Shown piece after piece: positions 48,503 through 57,755 of a stretch of DNA of 64,000 nucleotides. Origin of the DNA: Acinetobacter guerrae. Lineage in GTDB: Bacteria > Pseudomonadota > Gammaproteobacteria > Pseudomonadales > Moraxellaceae. The DNA lies in contig NZ_LXGN01000007.1 of NCBI RefSeq assembly GCF_009372255.1, forward strand, positions 62,001 through 126,000. Reading direction: 5' to 3'. Positions within the stretch are counted from its first letter, which is position 1. Each line of letters begins with the position of its first letter. Below the pieces are notes generated by a model that saw only the letters and a program-made list of their open reading frames with translations, was not told where the DNA came from and did not search any database. The translations under genes were made by a program, and so were the position numbers.

Positions 48503-49792
48503 TCAAAACTCAATCGCTGAACCAAATTTTGCAATACATTTCCATTTTAAATTTTGTGCCAACATCCATTGATTTGTTCTTTTCTTATATGCTGCAATAG
48601 TTTTATCAGAACGCAAAGGGTGAATATAACCTGCCCAAACCAACACCAAGACCATATCAGTCAACTGTCTCAATGTAAGACTTTGATTTAGATCTTTTGA
48701 TAATTCCAAAATACTAGCGTCTTGTCTAGATAGTAAAGTTAAGATTTTTCTAAAATAATCTATCGCATCTTTAATTCTACCTATTTTTGGATCTTGATTT
48801 AAATCTTTTCCAACTGGAGCATCGGGTAGTAAACCAAACTTCATGATGGAATAAACTGATTCCAACTCACTTTGGCTCAATTGTTGACGCTCTTTTATAT
48901 AAATATCCTGACGCTGTAAAGTATTTAAGGATATATCCTTCACTGTTTCCTGTAGGGTTATCAAAGGCAAAGTTTTTATTATATTTTGTATTTCAACTGG
49001 AAGTGTCAATCTATTCAGATTTTCCATAATACCCGCACTAGCAATATAAGATAAACCTATTTTCCCAAATTGACGAATCATATCTGCGGAATGTTGTGGT
49101 TGCCAGTATTCAGATAAAAAATCATGCGCTACATAATTTATTTTATCCTGTGCAAGTTCTGATAATTCCTGATTTAAACTTGGTATTTTTCTAAATAATC
49201 CAGCATTTGCATTGCCAATGGCTCTAACTAAATTTAAAGATTGTGCCGCTTTTTTTGCAGAATCACCATTTAAATTCCTAGACATTTCAAACATTAACTT
49301 CTGTATCGATGTTAATCCTGTTGCTCCAGGATGGCTCATATAACTACAATATAGAATGCCATTTTTCTTTAACAATTTATTGATTATTTTTATTATAAAA
49401 TTCTGATTTTCTTCCGAAATCCAAGACCAAACTCCATGAGTAACAATAAAGTCAAATGGCTCAATATCATATTCTAAAAAAGATTCAAAATCTGCTTGGA
49501 TAAATTCGATATTACTGTTTTTTGTAGTTTGTACACCCTCCTCAGCTACCATCAATTGTTGAGGATTAAAATCAACACCAACAAAATGTCCAATTGGGTT
49601 TGCAGCAGCATTTAAATGTAGCTGAATCCCCATTGCACAACCCAGTTCTAAATAGCGATAGGGTTTTTCAATATCAGGCCCACGTACGCCCTCAAGCTGA
49701 GTAAGCATCGTCAACCATGAGGGCATCATTTGACGATGAACAAAAGTTGGATATGGAATATCCACCACATAGCCTTCTTGTAATACGTTCAT
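48503..49792 (-). CDS. SAM methyltransferase with regulatory-type C-terminal domain
   Basis: This 429-aa protein has an N-terminal class I methyltransferase domain (motif I YLELGCAMGIQ near residue 47, GVDFNPQQL, FDFIVTHGVWSWI) and a long C-terminal extension of about 230 residues that fits the methyltransferase regulatory domain layout. There is no signal peptide. It lies 71 bp downstream of a TonB-dependent receptor on the same strand, behind an imperfect terminator hairpin, so some readthrough from the iron-regulated unit is possible. Target unknown; protein, lipid or siderophore modification are all conceivable. Confidence 0.75.
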   Translation of the reverse strand: MNVLQEGYVVDIPYPTFVHRQMMPSWLTMLTQLEGVRGPDIEKPYRYLELGCAMGIQLHLNAAANPIGHFVGVDFNPQQLMVAEEGVQTTKNSNIEFIQADFESFLEYDIEPFDFIVTHGVWSWISEENQNFIIKIINKLLKKNGILYCSYMSHPGATGLTSIQKLMFEMSRNLNGDSAKKAAQSLNLVRAIGNANAGLFRKIPSLNQELSELAQDKINYVAHDFLSEYWQPQHSADMIRQFGKIGLSYIASAGIMENLNRLTLPVEIQNIIKTLPLITLQETVKDISLNTLQRQDIYIKERQQLSQSELESVYSIMKFGLLPDAPVGKDLNQDPKIGRIKDAIDYFRKILTLLSRQDASILELSKDLNQSLTLRQLTDMVLVLVWAGYIHPLRSDKTIAAYKKRTNQWMLAQNLKWKCIAKFGSAIEF

Positions 49793-49820
49793 TTAGCCTC
49801 CGATAAAGATAATTTTGAAT

Positions 49821-49852
49821 AAAAAACAGCCCATTTCTGGACTGCTTTTTTA
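49821..49852 (-). terminator. imperfect terminator after the first TonB receptor
   Basis: AAAAACAG-C-CCA and TGG-A-CTGCTTTTT (49822-49850) form a stem with two mismatches and a short loop, with T-rich flanks on both strands. It lies between the 699-aa receptor and the methyltransferase gene. Confidence 0.6.
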
Positions 49853-49863
49853 GAAAGTCTTAA

Positions 49864-51963
49864 TTAAAAACGTGTGGTAAAGCCGACATAATAAGTCGCT
49901 GGTGGGGCATTGCCGTAATCTGAGTTACCTTTATTGACTTTATCACCGCCAATATTTTCGATACCAGCACGAACACTTAAATTATCATTATAATTAAAGT
50001 TAACTCCGACTGCGCCTGTAACACTAGAGTCTGTGAAATACAGCTCTTTACCAGCAGTTCCATTACCCGCAACAATATCAGCCTTTGTAAATGCCTGCTT
50101 ACCTAAATATTGAACGCGAGCGAAAGTACTTAAACGATCATTAATATCCCAATACATTGCAATATTTGTTGTAAATTCTGGAGTTTGCGCGAGTGATTGA
50201 CCTGTTGCTTTATTTTTAGATTCAAGCATATAGGTTGCATTACCATTGACACGCAAATAATCATTTAAAGGAAATTTATAAGTCAGCTCCAAACCACTGG
50301 TACGTGCTTCTTCAACATTGGTTTGGCGTGTATACCACACCCCATTAATTCGACCATAAAAATCATTAATAATTAAATCATTATAGTCGCTTAAAAAGTA
50401 TGTTAAATCGACACCATAACCATTTTCATCATATCCGAAGCCAATTTCATAATTCGTACTAGTTTCAGGATCAAGATCTGGATTTCCTAACATATAACAT
50501 GATTGACCACTTTGCCAACCATAAGGAATAAGACTGGTACATCCCATTCCCATTGAACTTGTACCTGATGATCCTGAGCGTTCTTTAAGATTAGGTGCTC
50601 TAAAACTACGAGAGACACCACCTTTCACTGTCCAAGCTTCGGCAGGATGATATACACCATAAATACGAGGACTAAAATTCACATCGTAATCGCCACTTCC
50701 ATCTAAACGACCACCTAAAGTTAAAATAAAGTCATCTCGTAAATAGATTTGGTCTTCAGCAAATACTGACCAAGAATAATCATCTGGATTTTTTTCAGGG
50801 TCTTGAATATTTCCATTTTCATCAGGGACAAACTGATTACCAATATTAGAGGCATTTGAAACCTGTTCATATTTGCCCTGAATCCCCGCTGTGACCTCAT
50901 GATTATGGCCCCATAATGTAACGGGTTTACTTGCTTTCGCATCTAGTACTGTTTCTTGTGCTTTACTTCCGCCATCAACAGCAAATGTGGACGTTTTATT
51001 TTCATATTGATTGTAATAAAGATCAATGTTGGTTTTTAATTCGTTTTCAAAGCGACCTTCATGTCCAATACCAACATTAAAATGCTCCATTTTATCGGCA
51101 CCGAAATGCTCTACTGCAAGCTCAAGCTCTTCTTCTTCACTAAATGCAGGATTTTTTTCAATACCATAACCAAGATCAAAATTTAAATCCTGATTTTCAT
51201 TGATGCGCCAATTCAAACGACCCGAAATGTTTTCTTCTTGATTTTCCCCTGTTCCCCCCAGAATATCTGAATCCGCATTTCTTTTTTTGATATTTCCTCC
51301 CAGTCTAAAGCCTACATTTTCTGTAATTGGCCCAGCAATATTCGCTGCAACATTGATCGTATCTCCTCTATTACGACCGTCGGGTTGACTATAATCGGTA
51401 CGTAAAGATCCTGATAATTTATCTGGAATTTTTTTTGTAATAATATTAATGACACCACCTACAGCCTCTGAACCATAAAGCGTTGACATTGAACCACGGA
51501 CGACTTCAATCCGCTCAATCATTTCAGGTGATATCCAGTCTAGATCTTGTGAAATAGTATCTGGTCTATGGCCAAGTAATGAAGAATTCCCGATACGCTT
51601 ACCATCTACAAGTATCAATGTATATTTATCAGGCGAGCCTCTGAATGCTACTTTTGAACCAGGGCCAACATCAGAATACCCCCCAGTAACCCCTGGTAAC
51701 TCACCTAATAGGTCTGCCAAACTACTGACAGGTCTTCTTGCAATATCTTCTGAGGTTATAACACTAATTGATGCTGGAGCATCTTTAACATCTACACCAG
51801 TACCACTTGCTGTAACAACAATCGTTTCTAACTTCACCTGTTCAGGTTGGATATTTAGATTTTCGTTACTCTGTTGAGGAACTTCTGTATTTGCATTTGC
51901 TGCCATACTGGCTAAAACTGATACCGTTAAAATTGAACGCCGAATCATTACCCGCCCCTTCAT
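49864..51963 (-). CDS. TonB-dependent receptor (CirA/FepA-like), copy 1
   Basis: This 699-aa outer-membrane protein has a signal peptide (ending ANA), a TonB-box-like ETIVVTAS, a plug domain with APASISVITSEDIARRP, LILVDGKRIG and IERIEVVRGSMSTLYGSEAVGGVINIITKK, and a barrel ending YYVGFTTRF with the terminal aromatic. The plug pattern is the CirA/FepA/IrgA catecholate siderophore receptor type. It is a paralogue of the 716-aa receptor just upstream. An imperfect Fur-like site at 52039-52057 precedes it. Confidence 0.93.
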   Translation of the reverse strand: MKGRVMIRRSILTVSVLASMAANANTEVPQQSNENLNIQPEQVKLETIVVTASGTGVDVKDAPASISVITSEDIARRPVSSLADLLGELPGVTGGYSDVGPGSKVAFRGSPDKYTLILVDGKRIGNSSLLGHRPDTISQDLDWISPEMIERIEVVRGSMSTLYGSEAVGGVINIITKKIPDKLSGSLRTDYSQPDGRNRGDTINVAANIAGPITENVGFRLGGNIKKRNADSDILGGTGENQEENISGRLNWRINENQDLNFDLGYGIEKNPAFSEEEELELAVEHFGADKMEHFNVGIGHEGRFENELKTNIDLYYNQYENKTSTFAVDGGSKAQETVLDAKASKPVTLWGHNHEVTAGIQGKYEQVSNASNIGNQFVPDENGNIQDPEKNPDDYSWSVFAEDQIYLRDDFILTLGGRLDGSGDYDVNFSPRIYGVYHPAEAWTVKGGVSRSFRAPNLKERSGSSGTSSMGMGCTSLIPYGWQSGQSCYMLGNPDLDPETSTNYEIGFGYDENGYGVDLTYFLSDYNDLIINDFYGRINGVWYTRQTNVEEARTSGLELTYKFPLNDYLRVNGNATYMLESKNKATGQSLAQTPEFTTNIAMYWDINDRLSTFARVQYLGKQAFTKADIVAGNGTAGKELYFTDSSVTGAVGVNFNYNDNLSVRAGIENIGGDKVNKGNSDYGNAPPATYYVGFTTRF

Positions 51964-52038
51964 GATTTCTTAAAAACTTAAAACTAGCTTAAAACACGCA
52001 GGCATTTTAGCAAACAAATTGTAAAATTCAATAAAAAC

Positions 52039-52057
52039 GAGAATTATTATTATTCAT
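52039..52057 (-). promoter_or_regulatory. degenerate Fur-box candidate for receptor 1
   Basis: This 19-bp GAGAATTATTATTATTCAT matches the Fur consensus GATAATGATAATCATTATC at 12 of 19 positions and lies 75 bp before the 699-aa receptor start. In so AT-rich a region this is suggestive only. Confidence 0.35.
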
Positions 52058-52112
52058 ATCTAAAATAAAAAAATTATTGTTCAGATTAAATTAACAATAA
52101 GAGTTGGCATAA

Positions 52113-52137
52113 AAAAAGACGCATTCAGCGTCTTTTT
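52113..52137 (-). terminator. terminator of the second TonB receptor
   Basis: AAAAAGACGC (52113-52122) pairs perfectly with GCGTCTTTTT (52128-52137) around ATTCA, just past the 716-aa receptor stop. It separates the two receptor genes. Confidence 0.9.
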
Positions 52138-52154
52138 AAAATTGAAATAAGCTT

Positions 52155-54305
52155 TTAAAAACGATATGTCATTCCGACAAATGCTGCTTGTCCTTCTAAA
52201 TAATAACCAGAAGTACTACGTGCTAACTTCTTATTTAACAAATTGTTAATCCCTGCACGAATAGTAATGTCATCATTTACATCATAGTTTGTAGCTAAAC
52301 CAAACACCGTATGTGCTTTTTGCAAAGTTGTGTCTTTCGTTACAGTGGTTGTATATTGTTTACCTGTATATTCGGCGAGTAAGTTTACCGCCCAAGCATC
52401 ATTAATTAGATAATCTAAAGATGATGTTGCAGTTAATTCTGGCGTGTTAATTAAGGCTGCACCTGTATCCAAATTTTTTGCCTCAAAGAAATAGGTTGCA
52501 CTATTGGTCCATTTGAGTTGGTCATTGATAGGAATTGCTGCACTAAATTCTAAACCTTCAGTTCTTGCTTTCTGAATATTTCTTAGCTGTGTCCACCAAA
52601 CTCCGTTAAATTGACCCAAGGCAGCATATTCAATTTTATTTTCAAAATCTGTATAAAAATAAGTTAAGTTAATATCACTACCAAAGCCTGTATAATTGAC
52701 TCCAATTTCATAATTTGTGCTTTTTTCTGGTTGTAAATCAGCATTACCCGCCATGTAACAACCACCAGAAATGTATCCCATTGAAGCTAAAGAGGTACAA
52801 CCATTTCCACCCGATTGAGTTGCTGCACCCGCGGTACTTTCTTTAATGGTAGGGGCACGGAAACCACTTGCTATACCACCTTTAATCGCCCAATCTTCGC
52901 TTGGTAAATAAACGAGGTAAGCTCTTGGACTATTATGATCTCCAAATTTTTCATCGTGGTCATAACGGTTTCCAAGTGTTAATTTCAGTTGATCATTCAA
53001 TTCCAAAGTATCTTCAATAAATAATGCCCACGTTTTACCTTCTAACTTTGAAATTCCTTCGTAGTCAGCACCATCATAGCTCGGTACTACATTACCATTG
53101 GCATCTTTAATCGGTGTTCCGATCGTATCAGTATTATTTAGCTCTGAACGACGCCATTGTCCACCCAAAGTTAATTTGTTAGGCACAATGAGGTCAAATG
53201 GTAGGTTTACCTGCCCTTCTACAATCGTCTCATTGGACTTTGCGGTTAAGCCATCGCCAGATTGATCATAATCATTGTAATAAGCAGATAATTTTGAGGT
53301 AATTTCATGTCCCCATTTCCCATCCCAAGATGCAACATATCCCTGTTTCTCTAATTTATCAGCTCCCCAACTCTGATTCGTATTTTGACCAGTAATAGCT
53401 CCTGTTGCTCCATTTTGGGTAGTCACTCCTTTGGCTTTTAAATTTTTTTCAATCCCATAGGTAGCTTCAAGCGATAAATCGTGTTGATCATTAAGTCTAA
53501 AGTTTAATTGGCTACCAAAGTTATTATTAACGTAACCTGTTGTACCTTCGACATTATTTAAATTTGCATCACCACCTCTAGGAGGGCTAGTTATTGTGTA
53601 ACCTTTATCAGATTCACGACGAATCTGACTAGCATTCAAACGTAATCCTACATTGTCTGCCAATGGCCCACTCACTACAGCACCCGTTTGGAAGGTACGA
53701 CCTTTATCTCCAGAAGTAGTTGGCTGGGTATAATTATAAGTTGCACTACCTGTCCAGTGATCCTGAATCTTTTTAGTAATAATATTGATTACACCACCCA
53801 TTGCATCTGAACCATAAAGAGATGACATTGGTCCCCGTACCACTTCAATACGTTCAATCATATCAGGTGTAATCCAGTTTAAATCTTGTCTTCCTAAATC
53901 TGGACGATAATTGGTATCACGTGATGAGCCAATTCGCTTACCATCAATCAATATTAGTGTGTAATTATCTGGTAAACCACGTAATTTTATTTTTGATCCG
54001 TCTCCATTTGTACTTAAACCACCTGTTACACCTGGCACACGTTTTAATAAATCGGCCAGACTTGATACTGGACGTTTTTCTATTTCCTCAGCAGTAATCA
54101 CAGAAATAGATGCAGGAGCCTCCTTTAAGTCGACTGCCTGACCACTAGCGGTTAAAACAATTTTTTCTAACTTTGTTGAATCACTACGTGTTGTATTTTG
54201 TTCAGCATTTACAGTGTCATCTTCTGCTGCATGAACCATTGAAAAAAGTGTCGCTGCAATTGCAGCCGAGAGAACTGTACGTAATATAGGTTGAGACATT
54301 TTCAT
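52155..54305 (-). CDS. TonB-dependent receptor (CirA/FepA-like), copy 2
   Basis: This 716-aa outer-membrane receptor has a signal peptide (ending VHA), TonB-box-like EKIVLTAS, plug motifs LILIDGKRIG and IERIEVVRGPMSSLYGSDAMGGVINIITKK, and a barrel ending FVGMTYRF. The extracellular cysteine pairs (GNGCTSLASMGYISGGCYM) also occur in copy 1, a shared loop feature. The catecholate-siderophore receptor assignment is by family. A perfect Fur box lies 78 bp upstream, so it should be induced by iron starvation. Confidence 0.94.
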   Translation of the reverse strand: MKMSQPILRTVLSAAIAATLFSMVHAAEDDTVNAEQNTTRSDSTKLEKIVLTASGQAVDLKEAPASISVITAEEIEKRPVSSLADLLKRVPGVTGGLSTNGDGSKIKLRGLPDNYTLILIDGKRIGSSRDTNYRPDLGRQDLNWITPDMIERIEVVRGPMSSLYGSDAMGGVINIITKKIQDHWTGSATYNYTQPTTSGDKGRTFQTGAVVSGPLADNVGLRLNASQIRRESDKGYTITSPPRGGDANLNNVEGTTGYVNNNFGSQLNFRLNDQHDLSLEATYGIEKNLKAKGVTTQNGATGAITGQNTNQSWGADKLEKQGYVASWDGKWGHEITSKLSAYYNDYDQSGDGLTAKSNETIVEGQVNLPFDLIVPNKLTLGGQWRRSELNNTDTIGTPIKDANGNVVPSYDGADYEGISKLEGKTWALFIEDTLELNDQLKLTLGNRYDHDEKFGDHNSPRAYLVYLPSEDWAIKGGIASGFRAPTIKESTAGAATQSGGNGCTSLASMGYISGGCYMAGNADLQPEKSTNYEIGVNYTGFGSDINLTYFYTDFENKIEYAALGQFNGVWWTQLRNIQKARTEGLEFSAAIPINDQLKWTNSATYFFEAKNLDTGAALINTPELTATSSLDYLINDAWAVNLLAEYTGKQYTTTVTKDTTLQKAHTVFGLATNYDVNDDITIRAGINNLLNKKLARSTSGYYLEGQAAFVGMTYRF

Positions 54306-54382
54306 CCCCTATTTTAAGAAATATTAAAAGAAGCTTAAAAAAACGATTGCATTGTAACAATTCATATATAAAAAACAATACT

Positions 54383-54401
54383 AATGATAATAATTATCAT
54401 T
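54383..54401 (-). promoter_or_regulatory. perfect Fur box
   Basis: AATGATAATAATTATCATT is a perfect 9-1-9 palindrome containing the exact 7-1-7 core TGATAAT-A-ATTATCA of Fur binding sites. It lies upstream of the 716-aa receptor and about 80 bp beyond its start, the correct place for iron-dependent repression. Confidence 0.85.
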
Positions 54402-54445
54402 ATTTTAATCTATTTTATTTATAAATCCGATTTTAGACCCAAAAA

Positions 54446-54469
54446 AAACCTCTAACGAATTAGAGGTAT
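54446..54469 (-). terminator. UUCG-loop terminator of nfuA
   Basis: ACCTCTAA (54448-54455) pairs with TTAGAGGT (54460-54467); on the minus strand the loop is TTCG and a run of T residues follows. Confidence 0.9.
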
Positions 54470-54488
54470 TTTTATATATTTCAAAAGA

Positions 54489-55127
54489 TTATTTGAAATA
54501 TGCACCTTCTGCCTGTGAATGGTCAGTTTGGTCTACGACACGCTGTAATTCAGGTATATGTTGACGTAAAGTAGTTTCGACACCTTGTTTAAGAGTTACA
54601 TCAATTGCTGAACAACCCTGACAACCGCCACCAAATTTAAGTACAGCAGTTAAACCTTTTTCAGGATCATTTTGTACTTCGACTAGAGCACAATTACCCC
54701 CATGCCCTTCTAAACCTGGATTAATTTCTGACTGAAGAATATAAGTAATACGCTCTTCAATCGATGCATCAGGTCCAACACGTGGCACTTTTGAGTTTGG
54801 CGCACGGAAAGTCAATTGACCACCAAAACGGTCTTTGTTGTAGTCAATCACGGCATCTAATAAATAAGGAATAGATGGCTGGTCGATATAAGCAGGAAAT
54901 GCCGCATAATCTTGTTTATAGTCAGTCGGCACCACTTCATCAGGCGCGCTATATGCCATACAACATTCAGCACGTGGAGTACCTGGATGTTCAACAAAAA
55001 TACGAACGCCAATTCCTGGTGTATTTTGTTTGTCCAACAGATCACTTAAATACTCTTGTGCAGTTGGAGTAATCAAAAGGTTGGGAATTTCTTCTGCAAC
55101 CACAGTGTTGGTGTTCTCAGTCGACAT
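54489..55127 (-). CDS. nfuA: Fe-S biogenesis protein NfuA
   Basis: The protein is 212 aa from the ATG at 55127, with GAGG nine bases upstream; a TTG at 55142 is unlikely. It has a degenerate A-type N-terminal domain (ISIYLLDAVIDYNKDRFGG region and AECCMAYS) and a C-terminal Nfu domain with the cluster-binding GGGCQGCS. It receives and delivers [4Fe-4S] clusters, important under oxidative stress and iron limitation. It is divergent from a rhomboid-like gene and neighbours the iron-regulated receptors. Confidence 0.96.
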   Translation of the reverse strand: MSTENTNTVVAEEIPNLLITPTAQEYLSDLLDKQNTPGIGVRIFVEHPGTPRAECCMAYSAPDEVVPTDYKQDYAAFPAYIDQPSIPYLLDAVIDYNKDRFGGQLTFRAPNSKVPRVGPDASIEERITYILQSEINPGLEGHGGNCALVEVQNDPEKGLTAVLKFGGGCQGCSAIDVTLKQGVETTLRQHIPELQRVVDQTDHSQAEGAYFK

Positions 55128-55285
55128 AATCATCATCCTCAAGCTGAAGTGCTTATTTTAACTGAAGATGCGGGAGAATTAAAAAAAATCAACCAAAATT
55201 GTCGGAATTATTCACAGGAAATGTGTCTTACCTTGTTTTTAATGGCATTATGACAGTTAAGTTTAATATTTTTATAAAATTGACT

Positions 55286-55903
55286 ATGTTTCATTTACCT
55301 TTCAATCATACGATTACGCTTATTGCAATTACTGTCATTGTTTCGCTCCTTGCCTTTTCCAATCAGGCGCTTATGAACCGTCTGATTTTTTGGCCACCCG
55401 CGATGCAACGTGGTCAATATGATCGTTTTATTACGCATGGTTTTGTACATGCTGATGGCACGCATTTATTATTTAATATGATTACCCTGTTTTTCTTTGG
55501 TCGTGTGATTGAAAGTTTTTATCGTCAATATTTTTTTGATCTAGGCTTTGTCCTGTTTTATCTGGGTGGTCTAATTTTTGCCATTTTTCCAAGTTATCTT
55601 AAGCACAAAAATGATACCAATTGGGCAAGTTTAGGGGCATCTGGTGCAGTTTCAGCGGTACTTTTTGCCTATATATTGTTTGAACCATGGAAATTGATTC
55701 TCGTGTTTTTTATTCCTGTGCCTGCCATCATTTTTGCAATTTTATATGTTGGATATAGTATTTGGTCGGGTAAACGCGGCAACAGTAATATCAATCATAG
55801 TGCGCACTTATGGGGTGCAGCTTATGGCGTGGTCATGACGATTATTCTAGAGCCTCGACTTATTGCACACTTTATTAACAAGCTCAGCCATCTGCCTTTT
55901 TAA
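55286..55903 (+). CDS. rhomboid-family membrane protein
   Basis: The protein is 205 aa if started at MFHLPFNHT (55286); earlier in-frame starts at 55199 and 55250 lack ribosome-binding sites, as does 55286, so the start is uncertain. It has six or so membrane helices, the FITHGFVHADGTHLLFNMITLFFFG block, S119 in SLGASGAVSAV and H174 in NHSAHLWGAAYG. Both catalytic residues are present, so it may be an active intramembrane protease. It is followed by a strong UUCG terminator. Substrate unknown. Confidence 0.85.
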   Translation: MFHLPFNHTITLIAITVIVSLLAFSNQALMNRLIFWPPAMQRGQYDRFITHGFVHADGTHLLFNMITLFFFGRVIESFYRQYFFDLGFVLFYLGGLIFAIFPSYLKHKNDTNWASLGASGAVSAVLFAYILFEPWKLILVFFIPVPAIIFAILYVGYSIWSGKRGNSNINHSAHLWGAAYGVVMTIILEPRLIAHFINKLSHLPF

Positions 55904-55923
55904 CTTGGATATTATTCTTTAAT

Positions 55924-55945
55924 AAAGCCCTTCGGGGCTTTTTTA
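55924..55945 (+). terminator. UUCG-loop terminator of the rhomboid-like gene
   Basis: AAAGCCC (55924-55930), loop TTCG, GGGCTTT (55935-55941), then further T residues. Confidence 0.92.
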
Positions 55946-56072
55946 TGGCGTGGAATTTAGTTATATCAAAATGTGTTCAGCATTATTTATGCATATGTTT
56001 ACTCAACTAATTATTTAAAAAACCCACCCGACATGGTTAAGCTTTGTTAAATTTGACAGCAATACTTTAATC

Positions 56073-57755
56073 ATGAAAAAACAAACACTTGTATTGAGCT
56101 TAAGCTTTATTTTTTTAAGTTTATCTTTAAGCGCATGCCACGACAATAACGACACATCTGCTACATCAACATCTGTAACTGAAACAAAAAAACCAAATAT
56201 ATTGTTCATTATGGCAGATGATCTGGGTTATTCAGATATAGGGGCTTTTGGCGGAGAAATTCACACGCCGAATCTGGATGCTTTAGCCAATGAAGGTCGT
56301 TTATTGAGTGATTATCACACTGCTCCAACTTGTTCTCCAACTCGATCACAGTTGATTTCAGGAACAGATCATCATTTAGCAGGTATTGGAGCGATGGCTG
56401 AACTCACACCAAGCCATCTTAAAGGTCAACCAGGTTACGAAGGTTACTTAAATGAACGTTCACTATCGATTGCCGAAGTACTAAGAGACAATGGCTATCG
56501 AACATATATCAGTGGAAAGTGGCATTTGGGGTTAACACCTGAAACCAATGCGCAAGCGCGCGGTTTTGATCATTCATTTACCTTGTTACAAGGTTTTGAC
56601 TTGCACTTTAAACGCACCCCAACAGGCTATAATCGCAATGCAACCTACACCGAAGATGGTCAAGTCGTTCCACTGTCTTCTTTGCCAGATAATTTCTTTT
56701 CAACCAATTATTACACAGACAAGCTACTTGAATATTTAGAGTCAGGCAAAAACTCTGGTAAACCATTTTTTGCCTATGCAGCATATACAGCACCTCACTG
56801 GCCGATTCAAGCGCCAGAAGAATATCGTAATAAATATAAAGGAATCTATGATGTGGGTTATGACGCGATTCGTAATTCACGCATCGCGAAACAAAAGCAA
56901 TTAGGTATTATTCCAGCCAATTTTGTTCCCGCCGAACCTATTGCAACTGCAAATGCGCCTGCGAAGTCAGGTAGATGGAATGAACTCAGTCCAGAACGTA
57001 AGGCTCTTGAAGCACGCAATATGGAAATCTATGCAGGCATGGTCGAAAATCTGGATGCCAACATTGGTCGTTTGATTCAATATTTAAAAGCCAATGGTTT
57101 ATACGACAATACTCTGATCTTCTTTGTGTCTGATAATGGTGCAGAAGGATCATCAGGTAGTGCAAATGCTGGTGCTCAAGTTGATAATTCATTGGCTGGT
57201 TTGGGAACAGATAATTCTTATACTTTTATTGGACCTCGTTGGGCTGAAGTCAGTGCTGCACCCTTTCATCTTTGGAAAAATACCGCAGGTGAAGGTGCAA
57301 CCACTGCTCCTGCAATCGTAAAACTGCCGCACCAAAATAAACTACAGCCTATACATAGCAGTTTTGCATCGGTATTAGATGTATTTCCGACCGTACTGGA
57401 TTATGCCAATATCTCTGTTCCGCAAGGTCAATATAAAGGTCGTAATATCAATACACCAAGCGGTATTTCATGGAAAGCTATTCTGGAAAATAAAGCGACT
57501 AATATTCGTCCTGATGGATTCAGTTTTGCCGATGAACTACATGGTAATAAATATGCGAAACAAGGCGACTGGAAAATTGCATTACAGGGCAAAGCCGATC
57601 TCGGCACTGGAACATGGGAATTATATAATCTAAAACAGGATCGTGGTGAGAATCAAAATCTGGCAAATACTTATCCAGATAAAGTTCAAGAATTGATTAA
57701 AGTCTATCAAAAATACACTCAACAAAATGGCGTACAGGAATACTTTACTCAATGA
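56073..57755 (+). CDS. lipoprotein arylsulfatase
   Basis: This 560-aa sulfatase has a lipobox SLSAC with lipidated C22 followed by H, so it is probably outer-membrane bound on the periplasmic or outer face. The catalytic core is complete: MADDLGYSDIGAFGG (metal-binding Asp pair near residue 49), the CSPTR sulfatase signature whose C87 must become formylglycine, and GKWHLG. It hydrolyses sulfate esters to supply sulfate. Its stop overlaps the start of the maturase gene by four bases (ATGA), so the two are made together. Natural substrate unknown. Confidence 0.92.
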   Translation: MKKQTLVLSLSFIFLSLSLSACHDNNDTSATSTSVTETKKPNILFIMADDLGYSDIGAFGGEIHTPNLDALANEGRLLSDYHTAPTCSPTRSQLISGTDHHLAGIGAMAELTPSHLKGQPGYEGYLNERSLSIAEVLRDNGYRTYISGKWHLGLTPETNAQARGFDHSFTLLQGFDLHFKRTPTGYNRNATYTEDGQVVPLSSLPDNFFSTNYYTDKLLEYLESGKNSGKPFFAYAAYTAPHWPIQAPEEYRNKYKGIYDVGYDAIRNSRIAKQKQLGIIPANFVPAEPIATANAPAKSGRWNELSPERKALEARNMEIYAGMVENLDANIGRLIQYLKANGLYDNTLIFFVSDNGAEGSSGSANAGAQVDNSLAGLGTDNSYTFIGPRWAEVSAAPFHLWKNTAGEGATTAPAIVKLPHQNKLQPIHSSFASVLDVFPTVLDYANISVPQGQYKGRNINTPSGISWKAILENKATNIRPDGFSFADELHGNKYAKQGDWKIALQGKADLGTGTWELYNLKQDRGENQNLANTYPDKVQELIKVYQKYTQQNGVQEYFTQ

